Source of the DNA: Selaginella moellendorffii
Taxonomy: Eukaryota; Streptophyta; Lycopodiopsida; Selaginellales; Selaginellaceae
Assembly: GCF_000143415.4 (NCBI RefSeq)
Contig: NW_003314299.1
Coordinates: 1,552,559-1,616,558, forward strand
DNA length: 64,000 nucleotides
Direction: 5' to 3'
A model generated the notes under the pieces. That model saw nothing but the letters and a program-made list of their open reading frames with translations. It was not told where the DNA came from and ran no database searches. Shown in pieces: positions 1-9,810 of the stretch; position 1 is the first letter of the stretch, and each line of letters starts with the position of its first letter. The translations under genes were made by a program, and so were the position numbers.

Positions 1-1233
1 TTGCCTCAAGTATCCCGGATCCTTGGAGCAAGCATCAAAGAGACTCACGTACACAACCTCGTCGGCTTTCATCCCTTGAAGATCCATGAAGCAAAAGAGC
101 TGTATGGCCTTCTCGCTGAATCCATGCATGGAGTAAGCTCCCACCAGGGCCGTGTAAGCAACGACATCGCGTTCGAGCTCGTGAATATCATAAAACACAG
201 CGATTGCAGCTTCTAGATTGCCAAACTTCGCATAAGACGTGATCAATGCGGTTCCGAGAACTCTGGAACGAGAGGTTTTCGTTGCCGAGGCTTGGATCTC
301 CGATTGAACGACGAGGGCGATGCTGAAAGACTCGCAAGACGCGAGAACGTTGAGGAAGGAGATATCGTCCGCTTGGACGCCTTCCAAGTCCATCAAACAA
401 AAAGCCCGGTACGCCTCCGTGAAAAGCCCGTTCCATGCATACGCCGCCACCATTGCATTCCAAGCAGCAGCAGTGGGAGAAGAAATGTTGTCAAAAAGTT
501 GGCGAGCTTTGAAAAGAGACCCCGCCTGTCGTCCCAGCAAGTGTATCACGGCACTCGCCACGAAAGGATTCGTCAAGTAGCCACTTTCGATGGCGATTTC
601 CACCACCATGTTTGTAAAAGCAGCGGGAAGAACCCCGCACGCACCGAAAATCCCAGTGAAAGTGAGAGAGCTCGGCTTTACTCCTTCCAAATTCATAAGC
701 TCGAAAAGAATCATGGCTTCTGCAGAATGCCATTTCTTGGCATAAGCAGTAAGCAAGCTATTCCATGCTACTACATTCTTTTCTGGCATCTTGTCAAAAA
801 ATTCTTTAGCTTCTGAAAATTTCTGGTTTTTGGTGTAGGAAACGAGCATGGTCGTCCGCGAAACCAAATCCTGGGAAGGCATTCTCTCGAAAACATCTCT
901 AGCTGTGTCAAGATCCCCGTTATGGGCATATGCTGTAAGAAGCAGAGTCCAGGAGAAAACATTGGGCTGCTGGATCCGATCAAACGCTGCTTGGGCGTCC
1001 ATGAGACTGCTAAAGTTTCCATACATCTGGACGAGCAAGTTCCCGAGGAAAGTATCGGTGTCAAAGCCGGAGTCTATCAGTTTCGTGTGGATCTCTTTCC
1101 CCTGTGCCAAGTCCGTGCAGTTCCGCAGCAAAGAGGCATAGGTGGAAGATGCCTGCTGAATAGAGAGGTTGCTCACTCGCTCCAATCGCTCCCTGAAAGG
1201 CCCAAGCGTCGCCCATCTCTGATCAATGGCCAT
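1..1233 (-). CDS. PPR protein, PLS-type, 3' end outside window
   Basis: Pentatricopeptide-repeat protein, a family that binds organellar RNA to edit, splice or stabilise it. The minus frame is open from the ATG at 1233 to base 1 (411 codons). An in-frame TAA lies just upstream (1240-1242), which fixes this ATG as the first possible start. The N-terminal region (about residues 1-70) has the usual lead-in with the motif YASLLRNC. Repeats follow, with signatures such as NVFSWTLLLTAYAHNGDLD and KNVVAWNSLLTAYAKKWHSA, then longer L-type units (MNLEGVKPSSLTF, MDLEGVQADDI, MDLQGMKADEVVY). The mix of 31-residue S-type and about 35-residue L-type repeats marks the PLS subfamily. Any E or DYW tail would lie left of base 1. 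No intron is seen, as is normal for this family. The target RNA cannot be told. Confidence 0.93.
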   Translation of the reverse strand, partial: MAIDQRWATLGPFRERLERVSNLSIQQASSTYASLLRNCTDLAQGKEIHTKLIDSGFDTDTFLGNLLVQMYGNFSSLMDAQAAFDRIQQPNVFSWTLLLTAYAHNGDLDTARDVFERMPSQDLVSRTTMLVSYTKNQKFSEAKEFFDKMPEKNVVAWNSLLTAYAKKWHSAEAMILFELMNLEGVKPSSLTFTGIFGACGVLPAAFTNMVVEIAIESGYLTNPFVASAVIHLLGRQAGSLFKARQLFDNISSPTAAAWNAMVAAYAWNGLFTEAYRAFCLMDLEGVQADDISFLNVLASCESFSIALVVQSEIQASATKTSRSRVLGTALITSYAKFGNLEAAIAVFYDIHELERDVVAYTALVGAYSMHGFSEKAIQLFCFMDLQGMKADEVVYVSLFDACSKDPGYLRQ

Positions 1234-1287
1234 ACATCTTTAAGAGATCGAAAAGATTTGTTAACATAACCTTGATTAGTGTGTAAA

Positions 1288-1354
1288 GCACTGCTGGTCT
1301 AGTGGAAGAATAGTATCCTGTGCCGGTACATATCCAGATTCGATTCCCGGGCAG
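1288..1354 (+). pseudogene. degenerate tRNA-Gly copy, cut by gap
   Basis: The first 30 bases are nearly identical to the intact tRNA-Gly at 1534-1604. The anticodon loop reads CTGTGCC instead of CTGCCAC, so the anticodon position would be GTG, and the T-arm 5' strand no longer pairs with CCCGG. The last bases fall in the N gap. Probably a dead copy; sequencing error beside the gap is the alternative. Confidence 0.7.
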
Positions 1355-1454
1355 NNNNNNNNNNNNNNNNNNNNNNNNNNNNNNNNNNNNNNNNNNNNNN
1401 NNNNNNNNNNNNNNNNNNNNNNNNNNNNNNNNNNNNNNNNNNNNNNNNNNNNNN
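1355..1454. other. assembly gap (100 N)
   Basis: Exactly 100 N, a conventional placeholder, so the true size is unknown. It sits in the loop of the inverted tRNA repeat. Confidence 0.99.
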
Positions 1455-1533
1455 TTTAGCGCGGTCATTCGAGTTTATATTACGTATAATTTTAATTATA
1501 TCGCTGTTTTAACAAGATTAACCAAAAATAAAA

Positions 1534-1604
1534 TGCACTGCCCGGGAATCGAACCCGGGTCTGTACCGTGGCAGGGTACTATTCTACCACTAGACCAGCA
1601 GTGC
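1534..1604 (-). tRNA. tRNA-Gly (GCC)
   Basis: On the minus strand the acceptor arms GCACTGC and GCAGTGC pair, followed by a discriminator A. The A box TGGTCTAGTGG and B box GGTTCGATTCC are intact, and the anticodon loop CTGCCAC gives GCC. There is no intron; mature length is 71 nt without CCA. Confidence 0.95.
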
Positions 1605-1723
1605 TTTAGATAGTAAACAAGGTTATGTAGCAACGGTTTAGATATTAATTAAAACGAGCGTTCTGTTTTTAAATCAAACCATGAACCCTAAAACTTGCTA
1701 AAAATTTCATACAAATTCTCATA

Positions 1724-3567
1724 CTACACGATCTTCTTGATTTTCGAGAAAGACCCCGTTTCCGAAAAGTACGTTGATTGGGTACCGCTTCCAAGCAATG
1801 CAGCTTGCGCTGATGGATTCGAGAGCTCGATACCCTGCCGAAGAACCGAAAAGAAAATCACCACTTTTCTCGAAACAAAGAAAACAAAAACGAAAGAGGA
1901 GTACCTGAACCGGCGTGAACGCTAAACTAGAGGTGAGACCAGACGTAGCTCCACTGCTCCCATACTTCTTCTCTTTAAACCTGCAAATCGAAACACAGAG
2001 AATCAGCCCAAGTCTCTCAAAAGCTGGCAAACGCGAGGAGAGAAGAGATCTTACTTCTTCACTTTGGTCGAAAGCTTGCTCGGTCCAGCCGATATCCTCA
2101 GCTTGCCACTCCCTGCCTGGCCGAGCATCCCATAGCCTTCACCCAACCCGTCTCCCAGTGAACTCTCCTCCGGGATGTTAAAGCTCATCCGGTTGGCAAG
2201 CTTGCGCATGTCCGTCATCGCGTACCTTAAAGCAAGGAAACAAGCTCGTAACTTGGTCGCAAACCAGCTCACGACGAGGCCATACCTCTCCTTCATCTTC
2301 CTCAATCGCCTCCCTCCTCGCTTCTTCTTTGGGTCCGAGTCGGGCACCGGGAGTGGCTTGGGCTGCTTTGGCGGAGGCGGCTCCTGCCACTTCTCAATCT
2401 TCTTTTGTATCTCCTCCCTAAAAGCCCGTCCAGTTTGCCCGAGACGATCCCCCATTGTAGCGTCCACACGGGCCGCCAGCGTCGACTTGCCGGACACGAG
2501 ACGAGCAGCTCGAGTTCTCAGCGATGGCGGGCTGCCTTGGACGATCTCCGAGTGGAAGATGAAGCCGGTGTGAGGATTGAGCGTAGCCGACGAGAAGCCT
2601 GCCGAGTTCTTCTTCTTGACGCCGAGGATCTGTACGTTGCACGCCGGCATCTTCGATAGAGCTGAGAGACCACCGGCCGTTCCCATCAGTTTTGCTGCCA
2701 CCGCGCTTCCCAGTATGGCCGACAGGTTTGGAGCGATGAAGGCCATCCTGCTCTCCACGAAATTCAGCACCTTTTTCTTCGACTCGTCAAGGTCCAGGGC
2801 CCGGTCACAGGCATCCAGCGTCTTTTGCAGGACTTCTTCGGCTAGAGGCTTGCCGTTGGTCGTAGAAGCCGTGACTGAAACCACCATGATCGTCGCTGAT
2901 GGGAGTACTCCCTCGAGATCCACCAAGGTGAGGTCCATCTCGTTCCCAATCCTCTTGACGACTCGAGCATAGTCAATGGGATGCTGTACCAGGGACTCGA
3001 GCTCCGGGAACTTTAGCCGGTACTTATCTCTGATGTAGTTGTGTATCACCCCTATCTCGTTGTCGATGTCAACCGAGAGAGTGTTACACTCCACGATCAG
3101 CTGGTACTCCGGATCATCTTCCGAGAGCTTGGCCATGGTAGCAGGAACTCCAGACTCGATTGCCTCGTCCACTTTCTGGAAAGAAAAGGAGTTTGAATAA
3201 CCGAAAGAGAAAGGGAAGCTCTAGAGCAAGAACAAAGAACTCACCTTCATGAGGTCATGGTACCGCGGAGTGTTTTGGAGCTTCGCAACCGTGTTAAGAT
3301 CATCGTAGTTTACCTCGACGTCGGGCATCTCCACATCCTCTTTGCCCAGCTCGTCGTCCTCTCCAGCTTCTTCCTGCGATGCCAAAACGCCTATTAGGAG
3401 AGGTTAGACACAAAATACGCGAAAGAACGCTCCCCTACCTCGCCCGGCGCCTCATTGTCTGAGAGATCGTCGAGATCGGCAAGAAAAGAATCCGCCAGCG
3501 TCGCCTGCACAGAATCGCACAGAGAATCAGCGCCAAAGATCGCCATCGCGATCGCCACACTCACCAT
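1724..3567 (-). CDS. PRP31: pre-mRNA splicing factor PRP31
   Basis: U4/U6 snRNP protein that binds U4 snRNA and 15.5K and lets the tri-snRNP assemble in the nucleus. Seven coding exons on the minus strand: 3567-3565 (only the ATG), 3504-3439, 3373-3245, 3175-2286, 2225-2055, 1980-1905 and 1834-1724. They join in frame to 481 residues. The N-terminus ATLADSFLADLDDLSDNEA is typical of plant PRP31. NOSIC and Nop domains fill exon 4 (FIAPNLSAILGSAVAAKLMG, then GFSSATLNPHTGFIFHS). The basic GGRRLRKMKER stretch and the C-terminal GGAxSGLTSSLAFTPVQ-like and GSGTQSTYFSETGSFSK motifs belong to the PRP31 C-terminal domain. The 60-base intron 2226-2285 has a length divisible by three and no stop. The start codon is followed at once by an intron. 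The gene begins only 35 bases from the stop of the next PPR gene on the same strand. Confidence 0.95.
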
Positions 3568-3601
3568 TCTCGCGTAGCAAAACCCTAAGTTATGAAGAAC
3601 C

Positions 3602-6019
3602 CTAACTTTCTTCCTGGATTATATTCGCGAAAAGGATGTGGATGGAACCACTGCTCTTGCCGCCACGAAGCATGGCTTCCTTCGCGATGCGCTCTCCGCG
3701 CTGGAAATCCCTGTGGATCTTGCAAGAGCTCACGATCGACGCCCAGGCGCTGGAGCTCGGCTCGAATGGCATCGATCGGACGAGCTCCTCGGCGAATCCC
3801 AGCTGCCCGGCCCTCCCAAACACATCGGCCATGGCGCTGTAGTGCTCCAGCGAGGGCTTCACGCCATAATCCTCCTCCATGAGCGCCAGATAGCTCCTTC
3901 CAGCTCCAACCAGCCCGATCCTGCTACACGCCGCCATGGCGCTCGCGATAGCGAACTCGTCCGGCAGGAATCCCTCCAGCTCCATCGATCGCAGCAGCCA
4001 GATCGATTCCACAGCACTGTCGGAGTGGCTGAATGCGCCAATGATCGCGTTCCAGGACGCGATGTCGCGGTAGAGCATTCGATCAAACACCGCCTTAGCG
4101 CGATCTAGACGCCCGGTATAAGAAAACGCGACGATCAGCGCGTTCCAGGAGATAATATCGCGATCCAGCATTCGATCGAAGAGCGCCAGCACCTCCCCGA
4201 CATGCCCGTTCGCGGCATAGCCCGCGATTAGGGTATTCCATGCTACAGTGCTCCAGCGGGGCATATTCTCCAGTAAGACGCGGGCATCTTGGAGGTACCC
4301 GGCCTGAGTATATGCCGATACCATCGTCGCCCAGGACACGGCGTCCCAGCGCGGCATTCTATCAAACAACGTTTTGGCCTCCTCAAGATGCCCAGTGTCG
4401 GCATTTGAAGAGATCATGATATTCCAAGTTACCACGTCTCGATGGATCATCGCCTGGAACATAGATTTGGCTCGATCATAGAAACCTCTAGAGATAAATC
4501 CAGAGAGCATTGCATTAGAGGAGACAACGTCGTGATCAGGCATTCGATTGAAGAAGAAATCAGCGGCAAGGTCTAGCTGCTTGAATTGGGCGTGGGCGGT
4601 GATGATGATCGTCCAGGCAGAGAGATTCCACTCGGGCATGGCGTCGAAGAAGATGTGCCTTGCGTCTTCCAGTTGCCCGGATTGGGTGTAGGATTGAAGA
4701 ACAGTCGCCCACGAGACAATGTCTCTCTGGTCCATCTTTGCGAAGAGATTTCTCGTTTCCTCGCCTCGACCCTCTTGGGTGTAGCCCGCGAGGATCATGT
4801 TCCATGAGACCACATCTCGGTGCTCCGCCATAGCCTCGAAGAACTCTCTTGCGCGACAGAGGTTTCCACTCTGGACAAAAGCTGCGATCATCGTGTTGGC
4901 TATCATGGTGTTCCACTCGGGCATCCGATCGAAGAGGAGCTTTGCTTGAGAGATCATCTGCCGGTGCTGCCCCATGATCGAGAGCATCGCGCTCCAGGAC
5001 ACAAGGTTTCGCAAGGGCATTGAATCAAACGTCGTGATCGCGTCGTCTATCCGGCCGCTGTCACCATACACAACGACAAGCGCGGTCCACGCGACAATGT
5101 TGGGCTCCGGGATCGATCGAAAAGCTTCTTCGGCAAGATCGAAATGCCCAGACTGGGCATATGCTTGAACAAGGCAAGTCCAAGACACAACATTCCTTTC
5201 CGGCATTGCTGCGAATGTTATTTCCACACCATGCAAGTCGCAAGCCGAGGAATATGCTTCCAACATAGTTGTCCACGAAATTATATTTCTTTCCTTCATG
5301 CTAGCGAAGAGAATCTCACATTCCAGAAAATACCCTTCCTGGGCATTTGCAGAGAGCATTGTGTTCCAAGTTACTACGTCGTGTTCCGGCATTGCGTAGT
5401 ACAGTGCCCTAGCCTCTGAGAGGGAACCCAGTCGTACGGACGCCGCCACCATAGTGTTCCACGAGAATATATTCTTCTCCGGCATCTCCTTGAAGATTGA
5501 TTTTGCCTTTTGCAAATGCCCTTCACGGGCATATGCTACCATTATGGTGTTCCAGGTAACAACGTTTCTCTCCGGCATAGAATCAAACAGGGATTTAGCT
5601 GATATGAGCGACTCGTTTTGTGAGTAGCCAGAGATTAGGGTCGTCCAGGCCACCACGTCGTGCTGCGGCATGGAATCAAAGAGAAACCGCGCTTCCTCCA
5701 GATGCCCACGCTGGGCATAGCACCCAAGGATGATCTTCCACGACAGGAGATCCGGCGCTTCCATGGCGTCGAAAGCTGCCCTAGCGAGCGCCAATTCGCC
5801 ACATCGCGCGTACATTTGGAGCAGGATATTGAGCAGCGCTCCATCGTGCCTCAAATCGCTGGAAGAAGAAATCCACTTGTGGATCAATCGTCCGCGAGCC
5901 AAATCCCTCGATTGCGCGCAGCTCGCAAGGATCGATTGGAAGTAGAATCGCCGCTGGAGAGTCGAATTGGAATTGGGATTGACGACGCCCAGCTCCAATT
6001 CCCTGGCGGCGTGGAGCAT
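3602..6019 (-). CDS. PPR protein, 19 tandem S-type repeats, 805 aa
   Basis: Single-exon, complete PPR gene. After an N-terminal segment (residues 1-80, with the motif FQSILASCAQSRDLARGRLIH) come 19 consecutive units of 31-32 residues. Each has the pattern FDxMPxxNVVSWNTMIxAY, for example FDSMPERNVVTWNTIMVAYA and FDRMPRWDAVSWATMVSAYT. A final L2/S2-like pair and a short E-type tail (SWASIVSSCKIHRDFQRGER region) end with ILFANIIQEES. There is no E+ or DYW domain, so any editing role would need a partner enzyme. Runs made almost only of S repeats are known from lycophyte and other early plant PPR proteins. The protein probably acts in chloroplast or mitochondrial RNA processing; I could not judge the targeting peptide. 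The start codon is the first Met of the frame. Confidence 0.93.
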   Translation of the reverse strand: MLHAARELELGVVNPNSNSTLQRRFYFQSILASCAQSRDLARGRLIHKWISSSSDLRHDGALLNILLQMYARCGELALARAAFDAMEAPDLLSWKIILGCYAQRGHLEEARFLFDSMPQHDVVAWTTLISGYSQNESLISAKSLFDSMPERNVVTWNTIMVAYAREGHLQKAKSIFKEMPEKNIFSWNTMVAASVRLGSLSEARALYYAMPEHDVVTWNTMLSANAQEGYFLECEILFASMKERNIISWTTMLEAYSSACDLHGVEITFAAMPERNVVSWTCLVQAYAQSGHFDLAEEAFRSIPEPNIVAWTALVVVYGDSGRIDDAITTFDSMPLRNLVSWSAMLSIMGQHRQMISQAKLLFDRMPEWNTMIANTMIAAFVQSGNLCRAREFFEAMAEHRDVVSWNMILAGYTQEGRGEETRNLFAKMDQRDIVSWATVLQSYTQSGQLEDARHIFFDAMPEWNLSAWTIIITAHAQFKQLDLAADFFFNRMPDHDVVSSNAMLSGFISRGFYDRAKSMFQAMIHRDVVTWNIMISSNADTGHLEEAKTLFDRMPRWDAVSWATMVSAYTQAGYLQDARVLLENMPRWSTVAWNTLIAGYAANGHVGEVLALFDRMLDRDIISWNALIVAFSYTGRLDRAKAVFDRMLYRDIASWNAIIGAFSHSDSAVESIWLLRSMELEGFLPDEFAIASAMAACSRIGLVGAGRSYLALMEEDYGVKPSLEHYSAMADVFGRAGQLGFAEELVRSMPFEPSSSAWASIVSSCKIHRDFQRGERIAKEAMLRGGKSSGSIHILFANIIQEES

Positions 6020-6116
6020 TCCAGAAGGACACGTGGCGAGCGGCCATTTGTTTCTCTTGAGCGCCTATGTGGCTCCACATGACCCTAGGTTTGGAGTGTG
6101 GAGGAGAGGAGCGATT
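6020..6116. promoter_or_regulatory. short bidirectional promoter between PPR and MLF genes
   Basis: The two start codons diverge and are 97 bases apart. The interval must hold both 5' leaders and core promoters unless these lie inside the coding regions. No TATA box is clear. This is inferred from position only. Confidence 0.5.
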
Positions 6117-7401
6117 ATGCAGCGCCAAGGGAGGAGCGGCAACGCAAATGGAGGCGGCGGCGATGGTAGCGGCGATTACCGGCGAGGAGGCGGCGGGGCA
6201 TTCCCTGATCCATTCGCTGGGTTTGGCGGATTTGGCTTCGGTGGCAGCATGATGCAAAATTTCTTTGGCGGCCGCGATCCCTTCGACGATCCCTTCTTCA
6301 ATCGGCCGTTTGGGAGCTTGTTTGGAGGATTTCCAGACAATAATCCCTTCGATCACAGGCGCGATGGCGGTTTCTTGGAGAATAGGCCTTTTCATTCACA
6401 GCAGGTATGTCTGAGTTTTTTCGTTCTTGTTTCTGTCGAGAAAGCTTTCTTTTGAGGAGTTTGCTAAGAACTTCGGTGTCTAGGAGAACCGGAGAGGCCC
6501 TATTATCGAAGAAATCGAGGACGATCATCCTCACGCGACTGGGTCGAGCCAAGAACCGATTGTGGAGCATCCAGACGATGATGTGAGGCCTGGTTAGTAG
6601 TCAATTGGAAACAATATTTTTTCTTACGGGTTTTCCCATGTATAAGCTTGAAGCATCTTACAGTCGTGAATTTGTTCCAGACCGTAGGCAAAGGGTGACA
6701 AGCCGTCACCAGGGTCCTCTCGTGAACCATCGAGATGACGGAGGTTTTCAATCGTATTCTTTCCAAAGCTCGTCTTTCAGCTACGGGGGACCGAATGGCA
6801 ACTATTACGCCTCTTCGACGGCAAGGAGGCGAGGTCCAAATGGGGTACGCATTTTCTTTGTGTGGTTATTTTTCTATGCTAGCTCCGATCGCGCAGGTTG
6901 TTCACGAAGAACATCATGAAAAGGACTCTTCTAGTAAATCTGAGACGCACAGGGTATCGAGGGGAATTCATGACAAGGTGCCTATAGGTGTATGGTTTTT
7001 GTCAGAATGAGGCTCATGTTTTAGTTAATATCAGGGCCATTCCTTGACTCGTAAGCGCAACGCAGAGGGACGGGAAGAAAATCTCCAAACACTTCACAAC
7101 CTGGGCGAAGGTACTTTTCTTTCTGGCTAAGCTGACATTGACTACAGCGTCATCAACGTTACAGAGGAAGTTCCTGAGTTCGAGAAGCGTTGGGAATTCG
7201 AAGCCGAACGCAACCTTCCTGGCTGGAACAGGAACAGAGCAAGGTCGCTAGCTGGAGGAGGCAACGAAGGTTTGAACTTCTAAAGAATTCTTTTTCAGCT
7301 AATAATGGAGTTTCTTTCGGTATTTAGGAAGTCGTCAACGGGCTGCCTTACCTTCTGGATCTTCTGGATCTTCTGGATGGTCTGGTGCCAGACAAGCTTG
7401 A
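6117..7401 (+). CDS. myeloid leukemia factor (MLF) family protein
   Basis: Seven exons: 6117-6404, 6484-6592, 6681-6844, 6897-6977, 7035-7110, 7165-7269 and 7328-7401. They join in frame to 298 residues with GT-AG introns of 52-91 bases. The N-terminus is Gly/Phe-rich with FGGRDPFDDPFF and FNRPFGSLFGG, the usual MLF start. The middle holds SYSFQSSSFSYGGPNG. The conserved C-terminal part has GHSLTRKRNAEGREENLQTL and then FEKRWEFEAERNLPGWNRN, matching the MLF signature of a GHS/T-R-K box followed by a Trp-containing end. MLF proteins in animals act with chromatin and chaperones and bind 14-3-3; the plant role is poorly known. The gene is head-to-head with the PPR gene. A serine/glycine repeat (GSSGSSGWSG) sits near the end. 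Confidence 0.85.
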
Positions 7402-8138
7402 GACGCACGTATTCAAATCACGAACGAGTTTCTGGTCGTTCGTGATAACCATCGTCATAGTACACGAGGTCTATATTTACGTAGTAAACGGGCCATAGAG
7501 CCGGTTTGTTGAAGGGATAGAACCTTTTAGAGGCTCTTTCTCTTGCTGTGCCATTCTTCATGCCGGCAAGGAAGAATATCATCCTACTTACTGTCGCGCA
7601 TTGGATTTGTTTTTTTGTTCTTATCAGTGTAGCTAACTGGACTTCTTGCATGGTCGATCAGATTAGTTGGTCAATCATCTTAATCTATCTGTCCTTTTTC
7701 CTCTGGTGCTAACAGATCGCATTGACATCTGCATGGGCAAATTCAGTTACGGCTGTCTCAAAAAGAACAGGTTTTTGAATCCGAATTCTTCGTCTAACGA
7801 TCTTTTTCTCTTTTGCAGGAGTCAGAGCGGAGGCTACTTAAAGGTGTGTAGGTGGAGAAGTTGTGGCAGGAGCAAAGGCAACAGTAAAGAGACAGGCAGC
7901 TCATTTGGCCTGTGCTCTATCTCTTCTCGATTTTCTTCTTTCAATAAGCGCCTGTGGTGGGCTGTTTAGCAGGCCGCGATTGGGGAGCTTCCCGTGTGGT
8001 GCAGCTGATTCACATGTACATGCAGGAGGATACCTGCGATTGTATGTAAGTACCTTCAGAATTTGGGTTCTTCTGAATTTCCTGCTCGTGCTTTTTGTAG
8101 ATGCGTCAGAGGAACGAGCTAGACGCAACGAGAACGCG
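7402..8138 (+). other. MLF-FATB interval with probable FATB leader intron
   Basis: No gene recognised. A likely 55-base intron (8046-8100, GTAAGTACC...TTTTTGTAG) would lie in the FATB 5' leader. An upstream ATG at 8101, in another frame, would then precede the FATB start. The frame above FATB stays open back to 7863, but that extension does not resemble the family. Confidence 0.45.
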
Positions 8139-9712
8139 ATGGAGGCTGCTGCAAGTAGATTTTTTGGATCTACAATTTCGCGAGATGGGCCTTTTGGCTC
8201 TGGTTCACTCAAGTGTCAACACCAACACGAATGCTCTCCAGTGGTGCAGTGTATGAGAGATTTAGTCAGCAGCGTTCCGAAATTGAACGGTTCCCGGACC
8301 CATATCAGCAGCAGCGAGAGCTTGAAGGCGACAATACCCAACAAGTCCGTGGCTTTCAAGGACTATCACGGCGATGTTAATGACTACATTCCTCTGCTCG
8401 CAGCTGCAATCATCGCGGTCGACAAGAACAAGCAGCAGCAGGAAGTCAGCTTACGTGAGAGATCAGCGCAGATGAAAAGGGGCAGACTTCTGGAGAATGA
8501 TTTGGTCTACCGGCAAAGATTTGTTATCAGGTCGTACGAAGTCGGATTCGACAGATTGGCTTCAATTGAAACACTTACAAATCTCTTCCAGGTGAATGAA
8601 ATTTTTTTCTGGCACTGCTCAAACTTTTATGTTTATTTTCCTTCTGACGTATAAGAAATCTACACAGGAGACTGCTCTCAACCATGTTGGCATGTCGGAC
8701 TTTGTTGGTGACGGGCTTGGAACAACACATGCAATGATGCGAAATGGTCTTATATGGGTTGTAACGAGAATGCATATTGATGTTGATCGATATCCAGTCT
8801 GGTAAGCATCCTGTTTTTGTTTTCTCGTTGCGTTTCTGAAGCTAGAGCAGGGGTGACATTGTTGAGATCGACTCTTGGATCCATGGTGCTGGCAAGAATT
8901 TTATCCGTCGTGATTTTATGGTTCGGGATTTTACAACTGGAGCGACTGTCTGTCGAGCAACGAGGTAGGCATTTACTTTCTATCTTTGTTGAAACTGAGA
9001 CCGTGAAATTTTTAGTACCTGGGCGATGATGAACAAGAGCACAAGACGCCTTTCCAAAATTCCAGACGATGTCTTCGCAGAAATATCCCCATACTTCCTT
9101 GACCGGCACGTAATGGAGGATGATGCCTGCCAGAAAATTGTAAAGCTGGACGACACTGCGATGTATGTACAAAAGAATCTCGTGGTAAGCACTAGCTAGC
9201 GGATCGAAGCCTCCTTTATTCTCCTTTACTTTCCTTGCGAGTGACTTCTGACATTTTGACGCTCGCTTTTGACAGCCAAGGCTCCATGACATGGATATGA
9301 ACCAGCATGTCAATAACGTCAAGTATATCGGCTGGGTGCTCGAGGTAAAAATCCTCTTTTTTCTTTTTTTATTTTCGACTAGCTTTGAGCTAAACCTGTG
9401 CTTTGATTCCAGAGCGTTCCACAGGCACTGCTCGTAGCTCACGAGCTGATGAGCATGACGCTAGAGTACCGGAGAGAGTGCGCTGCGTCCGACATAGTTA
9501 CGTCTCTGACGAGCCCAGCGCCGAGCGAGTCGAGCGTGGCAGCCATGAGCAACTTGAAGGAGCTGGGGCCGCCCGACATTGGCAACCCGGTGATCACGAC
9601 CAAGGGAAGCCTCCACTACACCCATCTCCTGAGAATGCAGGACAGCGGCTGCGAGATCCTGCGAGGAAGAACAGTGTGGAGACTGAAGGAGCGATTCTCT
9701 TCCTCATCTTAG
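8139..9712 (+). CDS. FATB: acyl-ACP thioesterase, FATB type
   Basis: Plastid enzyme that hydrolyses saturated acyl-ACP (mainly palmitoyl) and releases free fatty acids for export. Six exons: 8139-8591, 8668-8801, 8851-8964, 9016-9184, 9276-9344 and 9413-9712, giving 412 residues, the usual FATB size. Residues 1-90 look like a transit peptide followed by a hydrophobic stretch (IPLLAAAIIAV), as in FATB and unlike FATA. The first hot-dog fold starts at YRQRFVIRSYEVGFDR. The second carries the catalytic region MDMNQHVNNVKYIGW (Asn about 299, His about 301) and LEYRREC (Cys about 337). WVVTRMHIDVDRYPVWGD and TRRLSKIPDDV are also diagnostic. The start is the Met of EAAASRFFG; an in-frame extension upstream is less likely. 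It converges with the SAXO-like gene, 98 bases between stops. Confidence 0.93.
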
Positions 9713-9810
9713 ACGCGCCTCCAATGATACAAATAATCTCTCGAACAAAAGGTACTAGATCTCAAAGATGCGTTGGATTGGATCTAACATTCTTTGCTGC
9801 TTTGGTTTTG

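Larger units (their letters stand above)
1262..1627. repeat. inverted repeat of a tRNA-Gly locus around the gap
   Basis: The + strand copy (1262-1354) and the - strand copy (1534-1627) match through the tRNA body and through about 25 bases of 5' flank, which reads CATAACCTTG...TAAAGCACTGC in both. The two arms face each other across the run of N. This is a duplicated, inverted tRNA locus and not two independent genes. Confidence 0.8.

Noticed and set aside
7863-8138. In-frame N-terminal extension of FATB
   Set aside because: Does not resemble transit peptides of the family and contains a good leader intron.
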